64,000 nt of DNA from Pseudomonas sp. N3-W (GTDB lineage Bacteria; Pseudomonadota; Gammaproteobacteria; Pseudomonadales; Pseudomonadaceae), in contig NZ_CP103965.1 of the NCBI RefSeq assembly GCF_024970185.1, forward strand, positions 2,538,001-2,602,000, given 5' to 3'. Each line of letters starts with the position of its first letter. Position 1 is the stretch's first letter. The notes under the pieces were generated by a model. The model ran no database searches and was not told the DNA's origin. It worked only from the letters and a program-made list of their open reading frames with translations. This document shows positions 9,151 through 17,482 of this stretch, in pieces. Made by a program: the position numbers and the translations under genes.

Positions 9151-10553
9151 TGGCCCGTGAAATTCGTCTCAACGCTTTTGACATGAACTGCGTCGGGCAC
9201 CAGTCGCCGGGGCTCTGGGCCCATCCGCGTGATCGCTCGTGGCAATACAAGGACCTGGAATACTGGACCGATCTGGCGAAAATTCTTGAGCGCGGCAAGT
9301 TCGACGGTCTGTTCATTGCCGACGTGCTGGGCATCTACGACGTCTACAACGGCAATGGTGACGCGGCGATTCGTCAGGCGGCGCAGGTGCCGGTCAACGA
9401 CCCGCTGCAACTGATCCCGCCGATGGCGCTGGTCACCGAGCACCTGGGTTTCGGCCTGACTGCGTCGCTGTCGTTCGAGCATCCGTATCCGTTCGCCCGT
9501 CGCCTGTCGACCCTCGATCACCTGACCAGGGGCCGCGCCGGCTGGAACATCGTCACTTCGTATTTGGAGAGCGGCGCGAAGAACCTCGGGCAGAAAAACC
9601 AGACGGAACACGACGCCCGTTATGACTTCGCCGAAGAGTATCTGGAAGTCTGCTACAAGCTCTGGGAAGGCAGCTGGGAAGAGGGCGCGGTCCTGCGCGA
9701 TCGCGAGCGGCGAATCTTCAGCGACCCGAGCAAGATCCATGAGATTCGACACGTCGGAAAACATTTCCAGGTGCCGGGCATTCATCTCTGCGAACCGTCG
9801 CCGCAACGCACGCCCGTGCTGTATCAGGCCGGGGCATCGAGTCGCGGCAAGCAGTTCGCCGCCGAGCATGCCGAGTGCGTGTTCGTCGCTGCGCCCTCCA
9901 AAGTGCTGCTGAAGAAGACCGTGGCCGACATCCGCCGTCGTGCCGCCGAGGCCGGGCGCGATCCGTCGAAGATACTTGTCTTCAACCTGCAAACGGTGAT
10001 CCTCGGCGAGACCGACGCCAAGGCCAAAGCCAAGTTCGAGGAATACAAGACCTGGGTCAGCTACGAAGGCGCGATGGCGCTGATCTCGGGCTGGACCGGT
10101 ATCGACTTCAGCCAGTTCAAGCCTGATGAGCCGCTCAAGCATGTGCACACCAACGCCATTCAATCAGCGGTGGAAGCGTTCTCCACGGCTGACCCGAACA
10201 AGGTCTGGACGCCCAACGAACTGGCGGACTGGGTGGGGATTGGCGGCTTCGGCCCGTTGTTTGTCGGCAGTCCGGAAACGGTTGCGGATTTGTTGCAGGA
10301 GTGGGTCGAGGACACCGATGTTGACGGTTTCAACCTGGCCTATGCGCTGACCCATGAAACCTTTATCGACGCCGTGGAGCTGCTGGTGCCGGAGTTGCAG
10401 AAGCGCGGGGCGTACAAGACCGAATATGCGCCGGGGACCTTGCGCGAGAAGCTGTTTGGCGCGGGGGCACGGTTGCCGGACATTCATCCGGGGGCGGGGT
10501 ATCGGGATCTGGCGAGGTTGCGGCAGCAGGAGAGGAAAGTGGTGTCTGCGTAG
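9150..10553 (+). CDS. LLM-class flavin-dependent monooxygenase (NtaA/SnaA/DszA family)
   Basis: A 467-residue luciferase-like monooxygenase. The N-terminus (REIRLNAFDMNCVGHQSPGL) and the segment LTRGRAGWNIVTSYLESGAKN are hallmarks of the NtaA/SnaA/SoxA/DszA group, which uses FMNH2 from a separate reductase. In this operon it probably cleaves C-S bonds or oxidises a sulfone or sulfonate. A TTG one codon upstream is also in frame, but the ATG overlapping the previous stop is preferred. No flavin reductase gene lies within the cluster. Confidence 0.85.
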   Translation: MAREIRLNAFDMNCVGHQSPGLWAHPRDRSWQYKDLEYWTDLAKILERGKFDGLFIADVLGIYDVYNGNGDAAIRQAAQVPVNDPLQLIPPMALVTEHLGFGLTASLSFEHPYPFARRLSTLDHLTRGRAGWNIVTSYLESGAKNLGQKNQTEHDARYDFAEEYLEVCYKLWEGSWEEGAVLRDRERRIFSDPSKIHEIRHVGKHFQVPGIHLCEPSPQRTPVLYQAGASSRGKQFAAEHAECVFVAAPSKVLLKKTVADIRRRAAEAGRDPSKILVFNLQTVILGETDAKAKAKFEEYKTWVSYEGAMALISGWTGIDFSQFKPDEPLKHVHTNAIQSAVEAFSTADPNKVWTPNELADWVGIGGFGPLFVGSPETVADLLQEWVEDTDVDGFNLAYALTHETFIDAVELLVPELQKRGAYKTEYAPGTLREKLFGAGARLPDIHPGAGYRDLARLRQQERKVVSA

Positions 10554-10830
10554 GCTGCTCGCGAAGAGGCCGGCACATCCAACATCGATGCCGCCTGACA
10601 GACCGAATCGCGAGCAAGCTCGCTCCCACAGTTGATTGGGGCGTACACACATTTTGGTCTGACAACCATCCCCATGTGGCAGCGGGCTTGCCCGCGAAGA
10701 GGCCGACACATTCAGCATCGATGTCGCCTGTTACACCGCTTTCGCGAGCAAGCCCGCTCCCACAGTTGATTTGTGTCGAACACAAATCTGCGACCCGACA
10801 GCCATCCCCATGTGGCAGCGAGGCGAACAG
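10554..10830. repeat. Cluster of four to five REP elements
   Basis: REP units are visible at 10554-10565 (partial), 10607-10631, 10675-10698, 10741-10765 and a decayed one near 10810. They alternate in orientation and carry GCGAGCAAGCTCGC or GCGGGCTTGCCCGC cores. The spacers repeat too (GCCGACACATTCAGCATCGA and a close copy), so this is an amplified REPIN tandem between two operons. Confidence 0.8.
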
Positions 10831-10902
10831 TAGTCAACGGTATTAACCCTTCAGCCCGGCGGACCACCGCATGCTTTTGCCCATGACACCGAGGTAAAGC
10901 CC

Positions 10903-11808
10903 ATGAGTGTGCACGAACTCAAACGTTCGCCAGTCGCGGACTCCAGCGAGTGGCAGGTCACCGCGGCCAGGGCGCTGGAACAATTACGGCACTGGGCGCA
11001 GGTCAGCCCGTTGCAGGCGGCGCTGCGGCACAAGCGGCATGGCCAGTGGTTTGTCTGGCGTTGGATCGATGTGCTACGCGATGTCGAGCGTCTGGCTGAC
11101 GGTCTGCGCCAACAGGGATTTACCGGGGATTCGCGGCTGGCCCTGAGCGGTGCCTTCGAACCGAACCTGTTGCTGCTGGCACTCGCGGCCCAGCAGATTG
11201 GCGGCACGTTGCTGACACTGCCAGACAACCTCGCGCCCGAAGCGCTGCACCAAGCCTTGTGGCGCAGCCGTCCAACTCACGCCTTCGTAGCCGGAAGGCA
11301 GACCCGGCAATTGTGGATCAATCAGCACCAGTCGCTGCTCGATTTCAGCGCCTTGCTCGGCCCCTCCGAATCCCCGGAACGCCTCAAACGCTGGAGCCAA
11401 AGCGCGCAACTGTGGTGCGAAGAAAGCACCCAATGGCAACATGGCCTGACGGTGTTACTGGAGCAGTGGCTGAACAGCGGCCACGCGCTGGCGTTCCCGG
11501 AAAGCCCCGGCAGTGCCAGTCGTGATCGCCGGGAAGTGGCGCCGTCCGGGCTATTGCTTTCCGCTGAGCGTCTGAAGCTGCTGGACGATGAAATCGAAAG
11601 CCGTCTCGCGCCATCAGGCACCTGGCGCCGACGGCTCTGCGACTGGGCCATCGCCCACCCGCAAAAGGGCCTGCAACGGCTGATCAAGCACCGCGTTCGC
11701 CGACTGCTGGGTTTTCACAACCTGCATTTCATCTGGCAAGCCACTCGCGCCGTCGATGCTCAACCCACGCCGACCTGGCTGACCGAATTCAAACGGGACA
11801 TGGCATGA
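10903..11808 (+). CDS. AMP-binding-enzyme N-terminal homologue, truncated
   Basis: A 301-residue protein. Residues 20-130 resemble the N-terminal subdomain of acyl-CoA synthetases (LRHKRHGQWFVWRWIDVLRD, then LALSGAFEPNLLLLALAAQQ). The ATP/AMP-binding motifs normally found further on (TSGTTG, YGxTE) are absent, so it should not activate substrates on its own. Full-length ligases of this type head LivGHMF-like ABC transporter operons; here the ABC part is also collapsed. Its TGA overlaps the start of the damaged ATPase gene. Probably a decaying remnant, though the frame is intact. Confidence 0.5.
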   Translation: MSVHELKRSPVADSSEWQVTAARALEQLRHWAQVSPLQAALRHKRHGQWFVWRWIDVLRDVERLADGLRQQGFTGDSRLALSGAFEPNLLLLALAAQQIGGTLLTLPDNLAPEALHQALWRSRPTHAFVAGRQTRQLWINQHQSLLDFSALLGPSESPERLKRWSQSAQLWCEESTQWQHGLTVLLEQWLNSGHALAFPESPGSASRDRREVAPSGLLLSAERLKLLDDEIESRLAPSGTWRRRLCDWAIAHPQKGLQRLIKHRVRRLLGFHNLHFIWQATRAVDAQPTPTWLTEFKRDMA

Positions 11809-12548
11809 GCTCGACCGATTCCATCCTGCAAGTCAGTGGCATTTCCCTGTCGTTCAAAGGCGTCAAGGCGATCAACGAACTGTCGTTCGACATTCGACGT
11901 TCGCCGGGGCGAGATCTGCGCGCTGATCGGGCCTAACGGTGTGGGCAATAGCGCCACGCTCAAGGCGATTTCCGGGTTGGTACGGGCCGGGCGGGCGCAG
12001 GTCAGTCGCGGCGTGATCGAGTTTCTGGGGCACGATACGGCGAGCGGGTGCGTCAGGGCATGGTCCATGTGCTGGAAGGGAGACATGTGTTCGCGCAATT
12101 GACGGTCGAGGACAACCTGCGCAGCGGCGGGTTCGTCCGGGGCTTGAGTCGTCAGGAGCTAGCATGGGACCTCGAGCAGGTCTACGCTTGGCTTGCGCGC
12201 CTGAAAACCAAACGCAAGACTCAGGCCGGGCTGACGTCGGGGGGCGAGCAGCAGATGGTCGCCATTGGCCGGGCGCTGATGACCCGGCCGACCCTGGTCT
12301 TGCTCGATGAGCCTTCGATGGGATTGGCGCCGATCATCGCGCAGGAGATTTTCGAAATCATTGCGCAACTCAATCGCGAAGAGCAGGTGAGTTTTCTGAT
12401 TGCCGAGCAAAACATCAACGTAGCGCTGAAATACGCCTCAACCGCCTATGTGCTCGACACCGGCCGTGTGGTGTTGTCCGGTAGCGCCGACGAGTTGCTG
12501 GCGCGGGGCGATCGTCATGATTTCTACCTGGGTAAAACTGATCAATGA
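11805..12548 (+). pseudogene. Chimeric LivG/LivF-type ABC ATPase pseudogene
   Basis: The frame opens with ILQVSGISLSFKGVKAINEL, typical of a LivG-like ATPase, then shifts near 11902 and ends early. A second frame carries GEICALIGPNG but with Walker A as GVGNSA: the essential lysine is asparagine. A third frame from 12048 holds a LivF-like C-terminal part (VHVLEGRHVFAQLTVEDNL, TSGGEQQMVAIGRALM, LLDEPSMGLAP). Two frameshifts plus the lost lysine make it non-functional. The LivG-like start and LivF-like end suggest that a deletion between two paralogous ATPase genes removed the permease genes. Confidence 0.8.
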
Positions 12549-12555
12549 GAACGGC

Positions 12556-13995
12556 ATGAGCGAAACCTCAAGCGGACAGGCGACCGACGCCATCCGTCAC
12601 GCAGATATTCTGATCGTCGGCGGCGGCCTCAGCGGCACGATGCTGGCGGCGCAGTTGTTACGCCTGCCAGGCAAACGCTCGATGCTGGTGATCGAGCCGC
12701 GCGCCGAACTGGGTCGTGGCGAAGCGTACAGCGCGGTGGAACTGGGCCATACGCTGAACGGCAATGCGGCGCGGATGAGCGTCGACCCGGACAACGCTGA
12801 TGATCTGACCCAATGGCTCACCGACCACATCACGGCAGGCGGCTGGCCGGAATCGGATCAGCAGCATGTGCCAGTCAGTCAGCTGTTCCCGCCGCGTGGG
12901 CTGTTCGGCGTGTACGTGCAGCAACGTTTGGCCGAAGCGCAGGTGGCTGGCACCTTGCAAGGTTCGACGGTTGAACACGTTCGGGCCGAAGTGGTTGATC
13001 TGCAAACCCGGGACGATTCGGTGTTGCTGACGTTGAGCGACGGCCAGCGTTTGCAGGGGGCGTACGCGGTACTGGCCACGGGGCTGTTCCCGGCTGCGCG
13101 AACGCCGCAAACCGAGTCCAGCGGCTTGAACGCCGCAGCCCTCGACCCGTGGGATGTCGCTGCCATGCGCCAGCTCGACCCGCAATCGACGGTACTGATC
13201 ATCGGCTCGGGGTTGACCATGGTCGATGCCGTAGTGTCGCTGGAACAGGCTGGGCATCGTGGGCCGATCGAAGTGTTTTCCCGTCACGGACTTTTGCCGC
13301 AGCGGCGTCGACAGCCGCCCGCCTGGGCGGACTTTCTCGATGCCGATCACAGCCTGCGCACACCGCGCCAGTTGGTCCGCGAGTTGCGCCGGCATTGCCG
13401 GGACGCCATCGCCCAGGGCGTCGATTGGCAGGCACCGCTGGACACCGTACGCGCGCATGTCGGCCGGTTGTGGAGCCAGGCAACCGATGCGCAGCGCCGC
13501 CAGTTCGTGCGCCACGTCCGACCTTGGTGGGAAAGTCATCACCACCGCTCGCCGCCGCTCAGCGCCGAGCTGATAGAGCGGTTGCACGGGGAGGGGCGAT
13601 TGCGGATTCAGGCGGCCTCGTTCAAAGGGCTGGAGCCTGCTTCGAACGGCGCCGTACGCATTCGCATCCGTCGTCGTGGCGAGGTTGAAACGGTGGTGGT
13701 CAGCGGTGCGGCATTGATCAACTCCAGCGGCATCGAATACGACTGGCGCCGGGTCGCCCGGCCACTGCCGCAACAGCTGCTGGCCCGCGGCCTGATCAAA
13801 CCGGGGCCGCTGGCGCTGGGCATTGCGGCGCAGGCGGATGGTGCCGTCTTGGCGGCGGATGGCCAGGCGGCTCAGCGCCTGTTCGCCATGGGCCCGCCGT
13901 TGCGCGGGATATGGTGGGAGAGTACGGCGGTGACTGAGGTTTGTAGTCAGGCGAAGGCGTTGGCTGTTCGTCTGGCATCGCGGTTGCCGTTATAA
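12556..13995 (+). CDS. FAD/NAD(P)-binding oxidoreductase
   Basis: A 479-residue protein with an N-terminal Rossmann dinucleotide motif (ADILIVGGGLSGTMLAAQLL, residues 15-35) and a second nucleotide-binding glycine motif, TVLIIGSGLTMVDAVVSLEQ, near residue 215. This layout fits the FAD-NAD(P)-binding family of PF13454 type. The start follows the ATPase remnant by 7 bp, so it probably shared an operon with the lost transporter. The substrate is unknown. Confidence 0.75.
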   Translation: MSETSSGQATDAIRHADILIVGGGLSGTMLAAQLLRLPGKRSMLVIEPRAELGRGEAYSAVELGHTLNGNAARMSVDPDNADDLTQWLTDHITAGGWPESDQQHVPVSQLFPPRGLFGVYVQQRLAEAQVAGTLQGSTVEHVRAEVVDLQTRDDSVLLTLSDGQRLQGAYAVLATGLFPAARTPQTESSGLNAAALDPWDVAAMRQLDPQSTVLIIGSGLTMVDAVVSLEQAGHRGPIEVFSRHGLLPQRRRQPPAWADFLDADHSLRTPRQLVRELRRHCRDAIAQGVDWQAPLDTVRAHVGRLWSQATDAQRRQFVRHVRPWWESHHHRSPPLSAELIERLHGEGRLRIQAASFKGLEPASNGAVRIRIRRRGEVETVVVSGAALINSSGIEYDWRRVARPLPQQLLARGLIKPGPLALGIAAQADGAVLAADGQAAQRLFAMGPPLRGIWWESTAVTEVCSQAKALAVRLASRLPL

Positions 13996-14041
13996 GCATT
14001 GGCTTGGCGGCGGCTACGTGCGCCCAGTCACATAAAAAAAC

Positions 14042-14063
14042 CCACCGTCCTCTTCGGACGGTG
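14042..14063 (-). terminator. Intrinsic terminator of the PheRS-like gene
   Basis: CACCGTCC-TCTT-CGGACGGTG forms an 8-bp stem. The A-run immediately left (14034-14040) becomes a U-run on the minus-strand transcript, so it terminates the gene ending at 14066. Confidence 0.75.
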
Positions 14064-14065
14064 AT

Positions 14066-15214
14066 TCAAGGTTTAGCCAGATCCATTCTGTAACCGGCTC
14101 CGGGTACGCCTTCATGCAGCGCCGACTGAATGTCCGCATACAGGGCATTCGCTTCGGCGGTGGTGATTGAACGAGAGCAATCACGCAGCACGACTCGCAA
14201 CAGCACATTTTCCTGCCCAGGCAGCAGTCCGAGACGTTCGATCGCTTGGTCGGGTAAATCGCTGAACTCCCAACGCCCCTTGATCTGCATCTCCTCGATC
14301 CATTCAGAACAGTTTCCGGCAGCCAGCAGCATCTTTTCGGTCAAGACTTCCTCGCTCAAACCTGGCGTGACTGCCAACGAAATATCACGAGCAATCGAAG
14401 GCAGGCGCGATACAGCGTTCCAGCGATTCAAATCATGCATCTGTGCCTGTACACGTGGGTTCTGATCGCGTAGCAATCGGATATCCGGAATGCCTTTGCG
14501 TAGCATGGTCAGTCGGTCCAGCCCCATCCCGAGTGCCAACCCTCCATGATGCAGAGGATCGATCTGCAGGCGCTCCAGCAAAGACGTCGCGATGCGACCG
14601 CACTCAAGCACTTCGATCGGAGCGCGGTCATTCAATACGTTCACTTCTATTCCGCCTTCTGTGTAGTGATGCGCACTGTTGCTGTAGACCCAGGTCTTTC
14701 CAGGAACAGCTGACTGGAGAATGTCGGCGACCAGTCGTAACAAGTGTTCGTGCGTTGAAAGCGTTGGATCGCCCAGCACCCAGATGTCCATTTGATGCGG
14801 TTGCGCGCAATGCCAGCGATCCCGACTGTCGCGGCGAAAGGTGATACCGGGGGCAGCCAGCAAAATCGTCTCACCCGGTTTTCGCACATCAGCGGCACGC
14901 TGAAGTGCTGCCGGAATCTGGCTGGTGGTTTGCGTACGCAACAGAGAGCGCTCATTGACCCAGCGGGTGTGTTCGCTTCCCAAGGTGATTTCTGTCGGGT
15001 CGTACCCAAGCAATCCGTAATTTTCTTCCGCGGACACGATCCGTGGCCCCGTCTGAAGCTGCGCCTGCGGCCATCCTTTAGCAGCCAACGCCTGAAGAAT
15101 TTCATTCAGTAGTAGTCGGATGGCGTGATCGGGAGAACTTTTTTCGGTTAAATCAACTATTGAAAGTGCTTGCTGAATGGATGCGTCTGTCAGGTATTTC
15201 CTGGATGTGTGCAC
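14066..15214 (-). CDS. PheRS-like synthetase: PheS catalytic core plus FDX-ACB domain
   Basis: A 382-residue class II synthetase paralogue. Residues about 70-270 align with the PheS core: LLRTQT, motif 2 as APGITFRRDSRDRWHCAQPH with its arginine, EVLECG, and motif 3 as LALGMGLDRLTML with its arginine. Residues about 280-382 match the FDX-ACB (PheT B8) domain, beginning RLPSIARDISLAV. This is the mitochondrial-like one-chain design, much shorter than bacterial PheS plus PheT. The GTG at 15214 follows AGAAGG at good spacing; an upstream TTG at 15250 is also possible. It is divergent from a 33-residue peptide gene and an M29-like gene, so a role in modifying that peptide or in resistance to a Phe analogue is more likely than housekeeping. 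Confidence 0.8.
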   Translation of the reverse strand: MHTSRKYLTDASIQQALSIVDLTEKSSPDHAIRLLLNEILQALAAKGWPQAQLQTGPRIVSAEENYGLLGYDPTEITLGSEHTRWVNERSLLRTQTTSQIPAALQRAADVRKPGETILLAAPGITFRRDSRDRWHCAQPHQMDIWVLGDPTLSTHEHLLRLVADILQSAVPGKTWVYSNSAHHYTEGGIEVNVLNDRAPIEVLECGRIATSLLERLQIDPLHHGGLALGMGLDRLTMLRKGIPDIRLLRDQNPRVQAQMHDLNRWNAVSRLPSIARDISLAVTPGLSEEVLTEKMLLAAGNCSEWIEEMQIKGRWEFSDLPDQAIERLGLLPGQENVLLRVVLRDCSRSITTAEANALYADIQSALHEGVPGAGYRMDLAKP

Positions 15215-15494
15215 TGTTTGGCCTTCTGATGTTATTAAAGATAACTTCAAGTAATCGTAGTGATGTCAGGTGACTGCCAACAATGAAAAATATCAAGTGA
15301 TCAGATTTTCAGAAGTGGATTACAGAGGTTTCTCACAAAAATAACCAGCCGAGCTATGTGAGGGTTTTTGAATGCTGTTTTAGTCTAAAAAAGCTAAAAA
15401 AAATCGTTTGATGTGGTTGGGAATTGTGTATTACTTATTGCGCTCTCCATTGAATGCGGGAGTACATAACCTATAAAAATAAAAGGATGAACAG
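15215..15494. other. AT-rich divergent intergenic region
   Basis: About 280 bp of low-GC sequence between the PheRS-like gene and the peptide gene. It must hold both promoters. TTGGGAATTGTG followed by TATTACTTAT (about 15417-15440) is a weak -35/-10 candidate for the peptide. No convincing operator was seen. Confidence 0.4.
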
Positions 15495-15596
15495 ATGAAG
15501 AATAAAAAAACACCAAAAGAGAAACTTAGCCGGATTGCTTCTGATCCATACAATTTTGGCTGGGCGCCGTTGGCTTGGGCTCATGCTGAAGAGTAA
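15495..15596 (+). CDS. 33-residue peptide, candidate RiPP precursor
   Basis: ATG at 15495 follows AAAAGGATGAACAG (good ribosome site). The product is a lysine-rich leader-like start (MKNKKTPKEKLSRIAS) followed by an aromatic-rich end, DPYNFGWAPLAWAHAEE, with two Trp, one Tyr, one Phe and one His. It stops 51 bp before the M29-like gene and a 13-bp-stem hairpin sits between them, the usual arrangement when a precursor is made in excess over its processing enzyme. No known precursor family was recognised; function is inferred from size, composition and context only. Confidence 0.6.
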   Translation: MKNKKTPKEKLSRIASDPYNFGWAPLAWAHAEE

Positions 15597-15602
15597 GTGA
15601 TA

Positions 15603-15633
15603 CCAAAGGGCGGCAGCATTTGCCGCCCTTTGG
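15603..15633 (+). promoter_or_regulatory. Strong hairpin between peptide and M29-like gene
   Basis: CCAAAGGGCGGCA (15603-15615) pairs perfectly with TGCCGCCCTTTGG (15621-15633) around a 5-nt loop. No U-run follows; instead the Shine-Dalgarno AAAAGGAGG comes directly after. It is more likely a processing or stabilising element, or attenuator, than a full terminator. Confidence 0.75.
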
Positions 15634-15647
15634 GAAAAGGAGGATTT

Positions 15648-16574
15648 ATGTCACCGTCAAAAAGTTTGTTGGCGCTCTTTGGTCATGAGAGTTTTTCAGT
15701 TGTTGCTGACTCAGATGAGTTTCTTAGGGAATGTACGTGCTTAGGGTTTAATACTGCACACGTTTCAGAGCTGGAAATACTTCCCCGGCATAGTCTTGTT
15801 TTCTCTTTCAGCAATGAAGCGGCAAGACTGACGTTCGATATAGCGAAAAAGACAGAAAGCAAAAAAAGTATCTTCTGCGCGGCGCAAGTGTTTGATCCCT
15901 CGCTGTCCAGCGCTCTCTATAGCCTGAAGCTCTTGATGAGCAGTGATTTCGAGCATGCCTTGTCTACGCAGCGCCGCGTGTTGAATATGCTCAATTCCAA
16001 TGATTGCTTTTCCCTCTCCGGCAACGACGCTGATGCCTGCGTCACAATTTTTCCGCATGCCAAACCTTATGCGTTACTTTCTGAGGATGTAGAGAATGAT
16101 TTTATTCAGTCCGTAGCGGAGTTTTTCGAAGTTCATTATGCGCACATGAATCCGGTAGAGCCTTGTCCGTTTTCTTTTAGCGGGACATTGAAGGTAGAAG
16201 GAATACTGACTGTGCTTAGAAAGCCGAATTTGAGCCTGCCGGACGGTCTGAAAACCTCACTGAAATGGTTGAGTGTTCGAATATCAGAAGGCTCGACGTT
16301 CTTGTCAGTGGACAATAATATCATCACGTCGCTAACGATAAGTGGCGAGGAGCATATAAAGCTTCTGGATCTTGCGGCTGGGGGACGTGGGCTTAAGCTG
16401 ACAGAGTTTGCAGTCGGGGTGAACGATGATATCGCGCCAAGCATCGATTATAAAATCAACTCGCAATTAAATGAGGGGGTCAGTGGGGTCCATTTAGCGA
16501 TTGGCGACGGAACGTCGGGTTATCACATAGACTTTCTTAGTCCGGGTGTTAGCGTAATTCCAATGAGCCAATAA
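15648..16574 (+). CDS. M29-aminopeptidase-like protein
   Basis: A 308-residue protein started at the ATG after AAAAGGAGG. The C-terminal third resembles M29 (aminopeptidase T/AmpS) metallopeptidases: LTEFAVGVN (E253), then GVSGVHLAIGDG (H282) and GYHIDF (H293, D295), spaced like the family's metal ligands. It is shorter than typical M29 enzymes (about 400 residues), and the N-terminal half was not recognised. Base composition is clearly lower in GC than flanking genes. Probable role: trimming or processing of a product made from the adjacent 33-residue peptide; this is inference. Confidence 0.6.
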   Translation: MSPSKSLLALFGHESFSVVADSDEFLRECTCLGFNTAHVSELEILPRHSLVFSFSNEAARLTFDIAKKTESKKSIFCAAQVFDPSLSSALYSLKLLMSSDFEHALSTQRRVLNMLNSNDCFSLSGNDADACVTIFPHAKPYALLSEDVENDFIQSVAEFFEVHYAHMNPVEPCPFSFSGTLKVEGILTVLRKPNLSLPDGLKTSLKWLSVRISEGSTFLSVDNNIITSLTISGEEHIKLLDLAAGGRGLKLTEFAVGVNDDIAPSIDYKINSQLNEGVSGVHLAIGDGTSGYHIDFLSPGVSVIPMSQ

Positions 16575-16666
16575 CTTTGCCGGTCAGCATTGGCTGCACT
16601 GTAATAAGCCGATCGTCGTTAGTAGGGCGTTAGGCTCTCAAACATCCAGGAAACAATAGTCCGTCC

Positions 16667-17401
16667 TCAATTCGGCTTGCTATCCGCCAACCAGCGCTCC
16701 CGAATCTTTTCTAGCCGCCCGTCCTTGCTCATCTCCTCCAGCGCCTGCTGCCAACGTGCTACCTGGGCGACATCGGTGCGGGGTGAAAAGGCAATGTAGG
16801 TACCCTGTTTCATCAACGGCATCTGATAATGCAATTGGCTGGGCGACAGGCCCTCTTCCCGTGCCAGGGCGGCGTAGGACAAGGTGTCGGACACCACGAA
16901 GTCGGCGCGGCCCAGGCTTAACAGGCGCATCATCTGCTCCGGGGTTTCGACGCCGTACAGATTGTTGAAACCCTGCTTTTGCAGGTAGTCATAAGCCAGC
17001 CACTTGCGCGGCACCACGATGCGGCCCTGGCTTTCAGCCTGCTGCAAGTTGCTCACTGGCGGCTGTTTGTTGTCGGCGGCATACAGCGCGGTTTCCACTT
17101 CCAGCAGCGGGCCGACCCACTGATAGCGCTCATCGCGCTCGCGGTTGCGCAGTACGGTAAATACGGCGGTATCGGCTTCGGTGCTGGCCATGTGCAAGGC
17201 GCGCAGCAGGGGGACCTGTTGCAGTTGCACCGTGTCGCCGGTCTGTTGCGCCAACGCTCGCACCACGTCCACGCCAAATCCCACCAGCTCATTGCCTTGC
17301 TGAAAATGCAGGGGCGGATGATTGTCGGTGAGCATGCGCAGCTCACTGGCGAACGAATTGAAAGCCAGTAATGACAGCAGGCAAGCGGCGATGCGCTTCA
17401 T
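16667..17401 (-). CDS. Periplasmic amino-acid-type substrate-binding protein (SBP_bac_3)
   Basis: A 244-residue protein with a clear signal peptide (MKRIAACLLSLLAFNSFASE) and the family 3 solute-binding fold: LRMLTDNHPPLHFQQGNELV, then GFGVDVVRALAQQTGD. The start at 17401 places the signal peptide correctly; further upstream codons are unlikely. No permease or ATPase gene is adjacent, so it is an orphan binding or sensory protein, as often found in Pseudomonas. Confidence 0.85.
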   Translation of the reverse strand: MKRIAACLLSLLAFNSFASELRMLTDNHPPLHFQQGNELVGFGVDVVRALAQQTGDTVQLQQVPLLRALHMASTEADTAVFTVLRNRERDERYQWVGPLLEVETALYAADNKQPPVSNLQQAESQGRIVVPRKWLAYDYLQKQGFNNLYGVETPEQMMRLLSLGRADFVVSDTLSYAALAREEGLSPSQLHYQMPLMKQGTYIAFSPRTDVAQVARWQQALEEMSKDGRLEKIRERWLADSKPN

Positions 17402-17482
17402 GGATCGTCCTTGAACAATTGAGGCGCAGAGCTTAGTACGAGTGTGCTGCAAATGTCGTGGGAAATGTCGCGGCTTTTTCCG

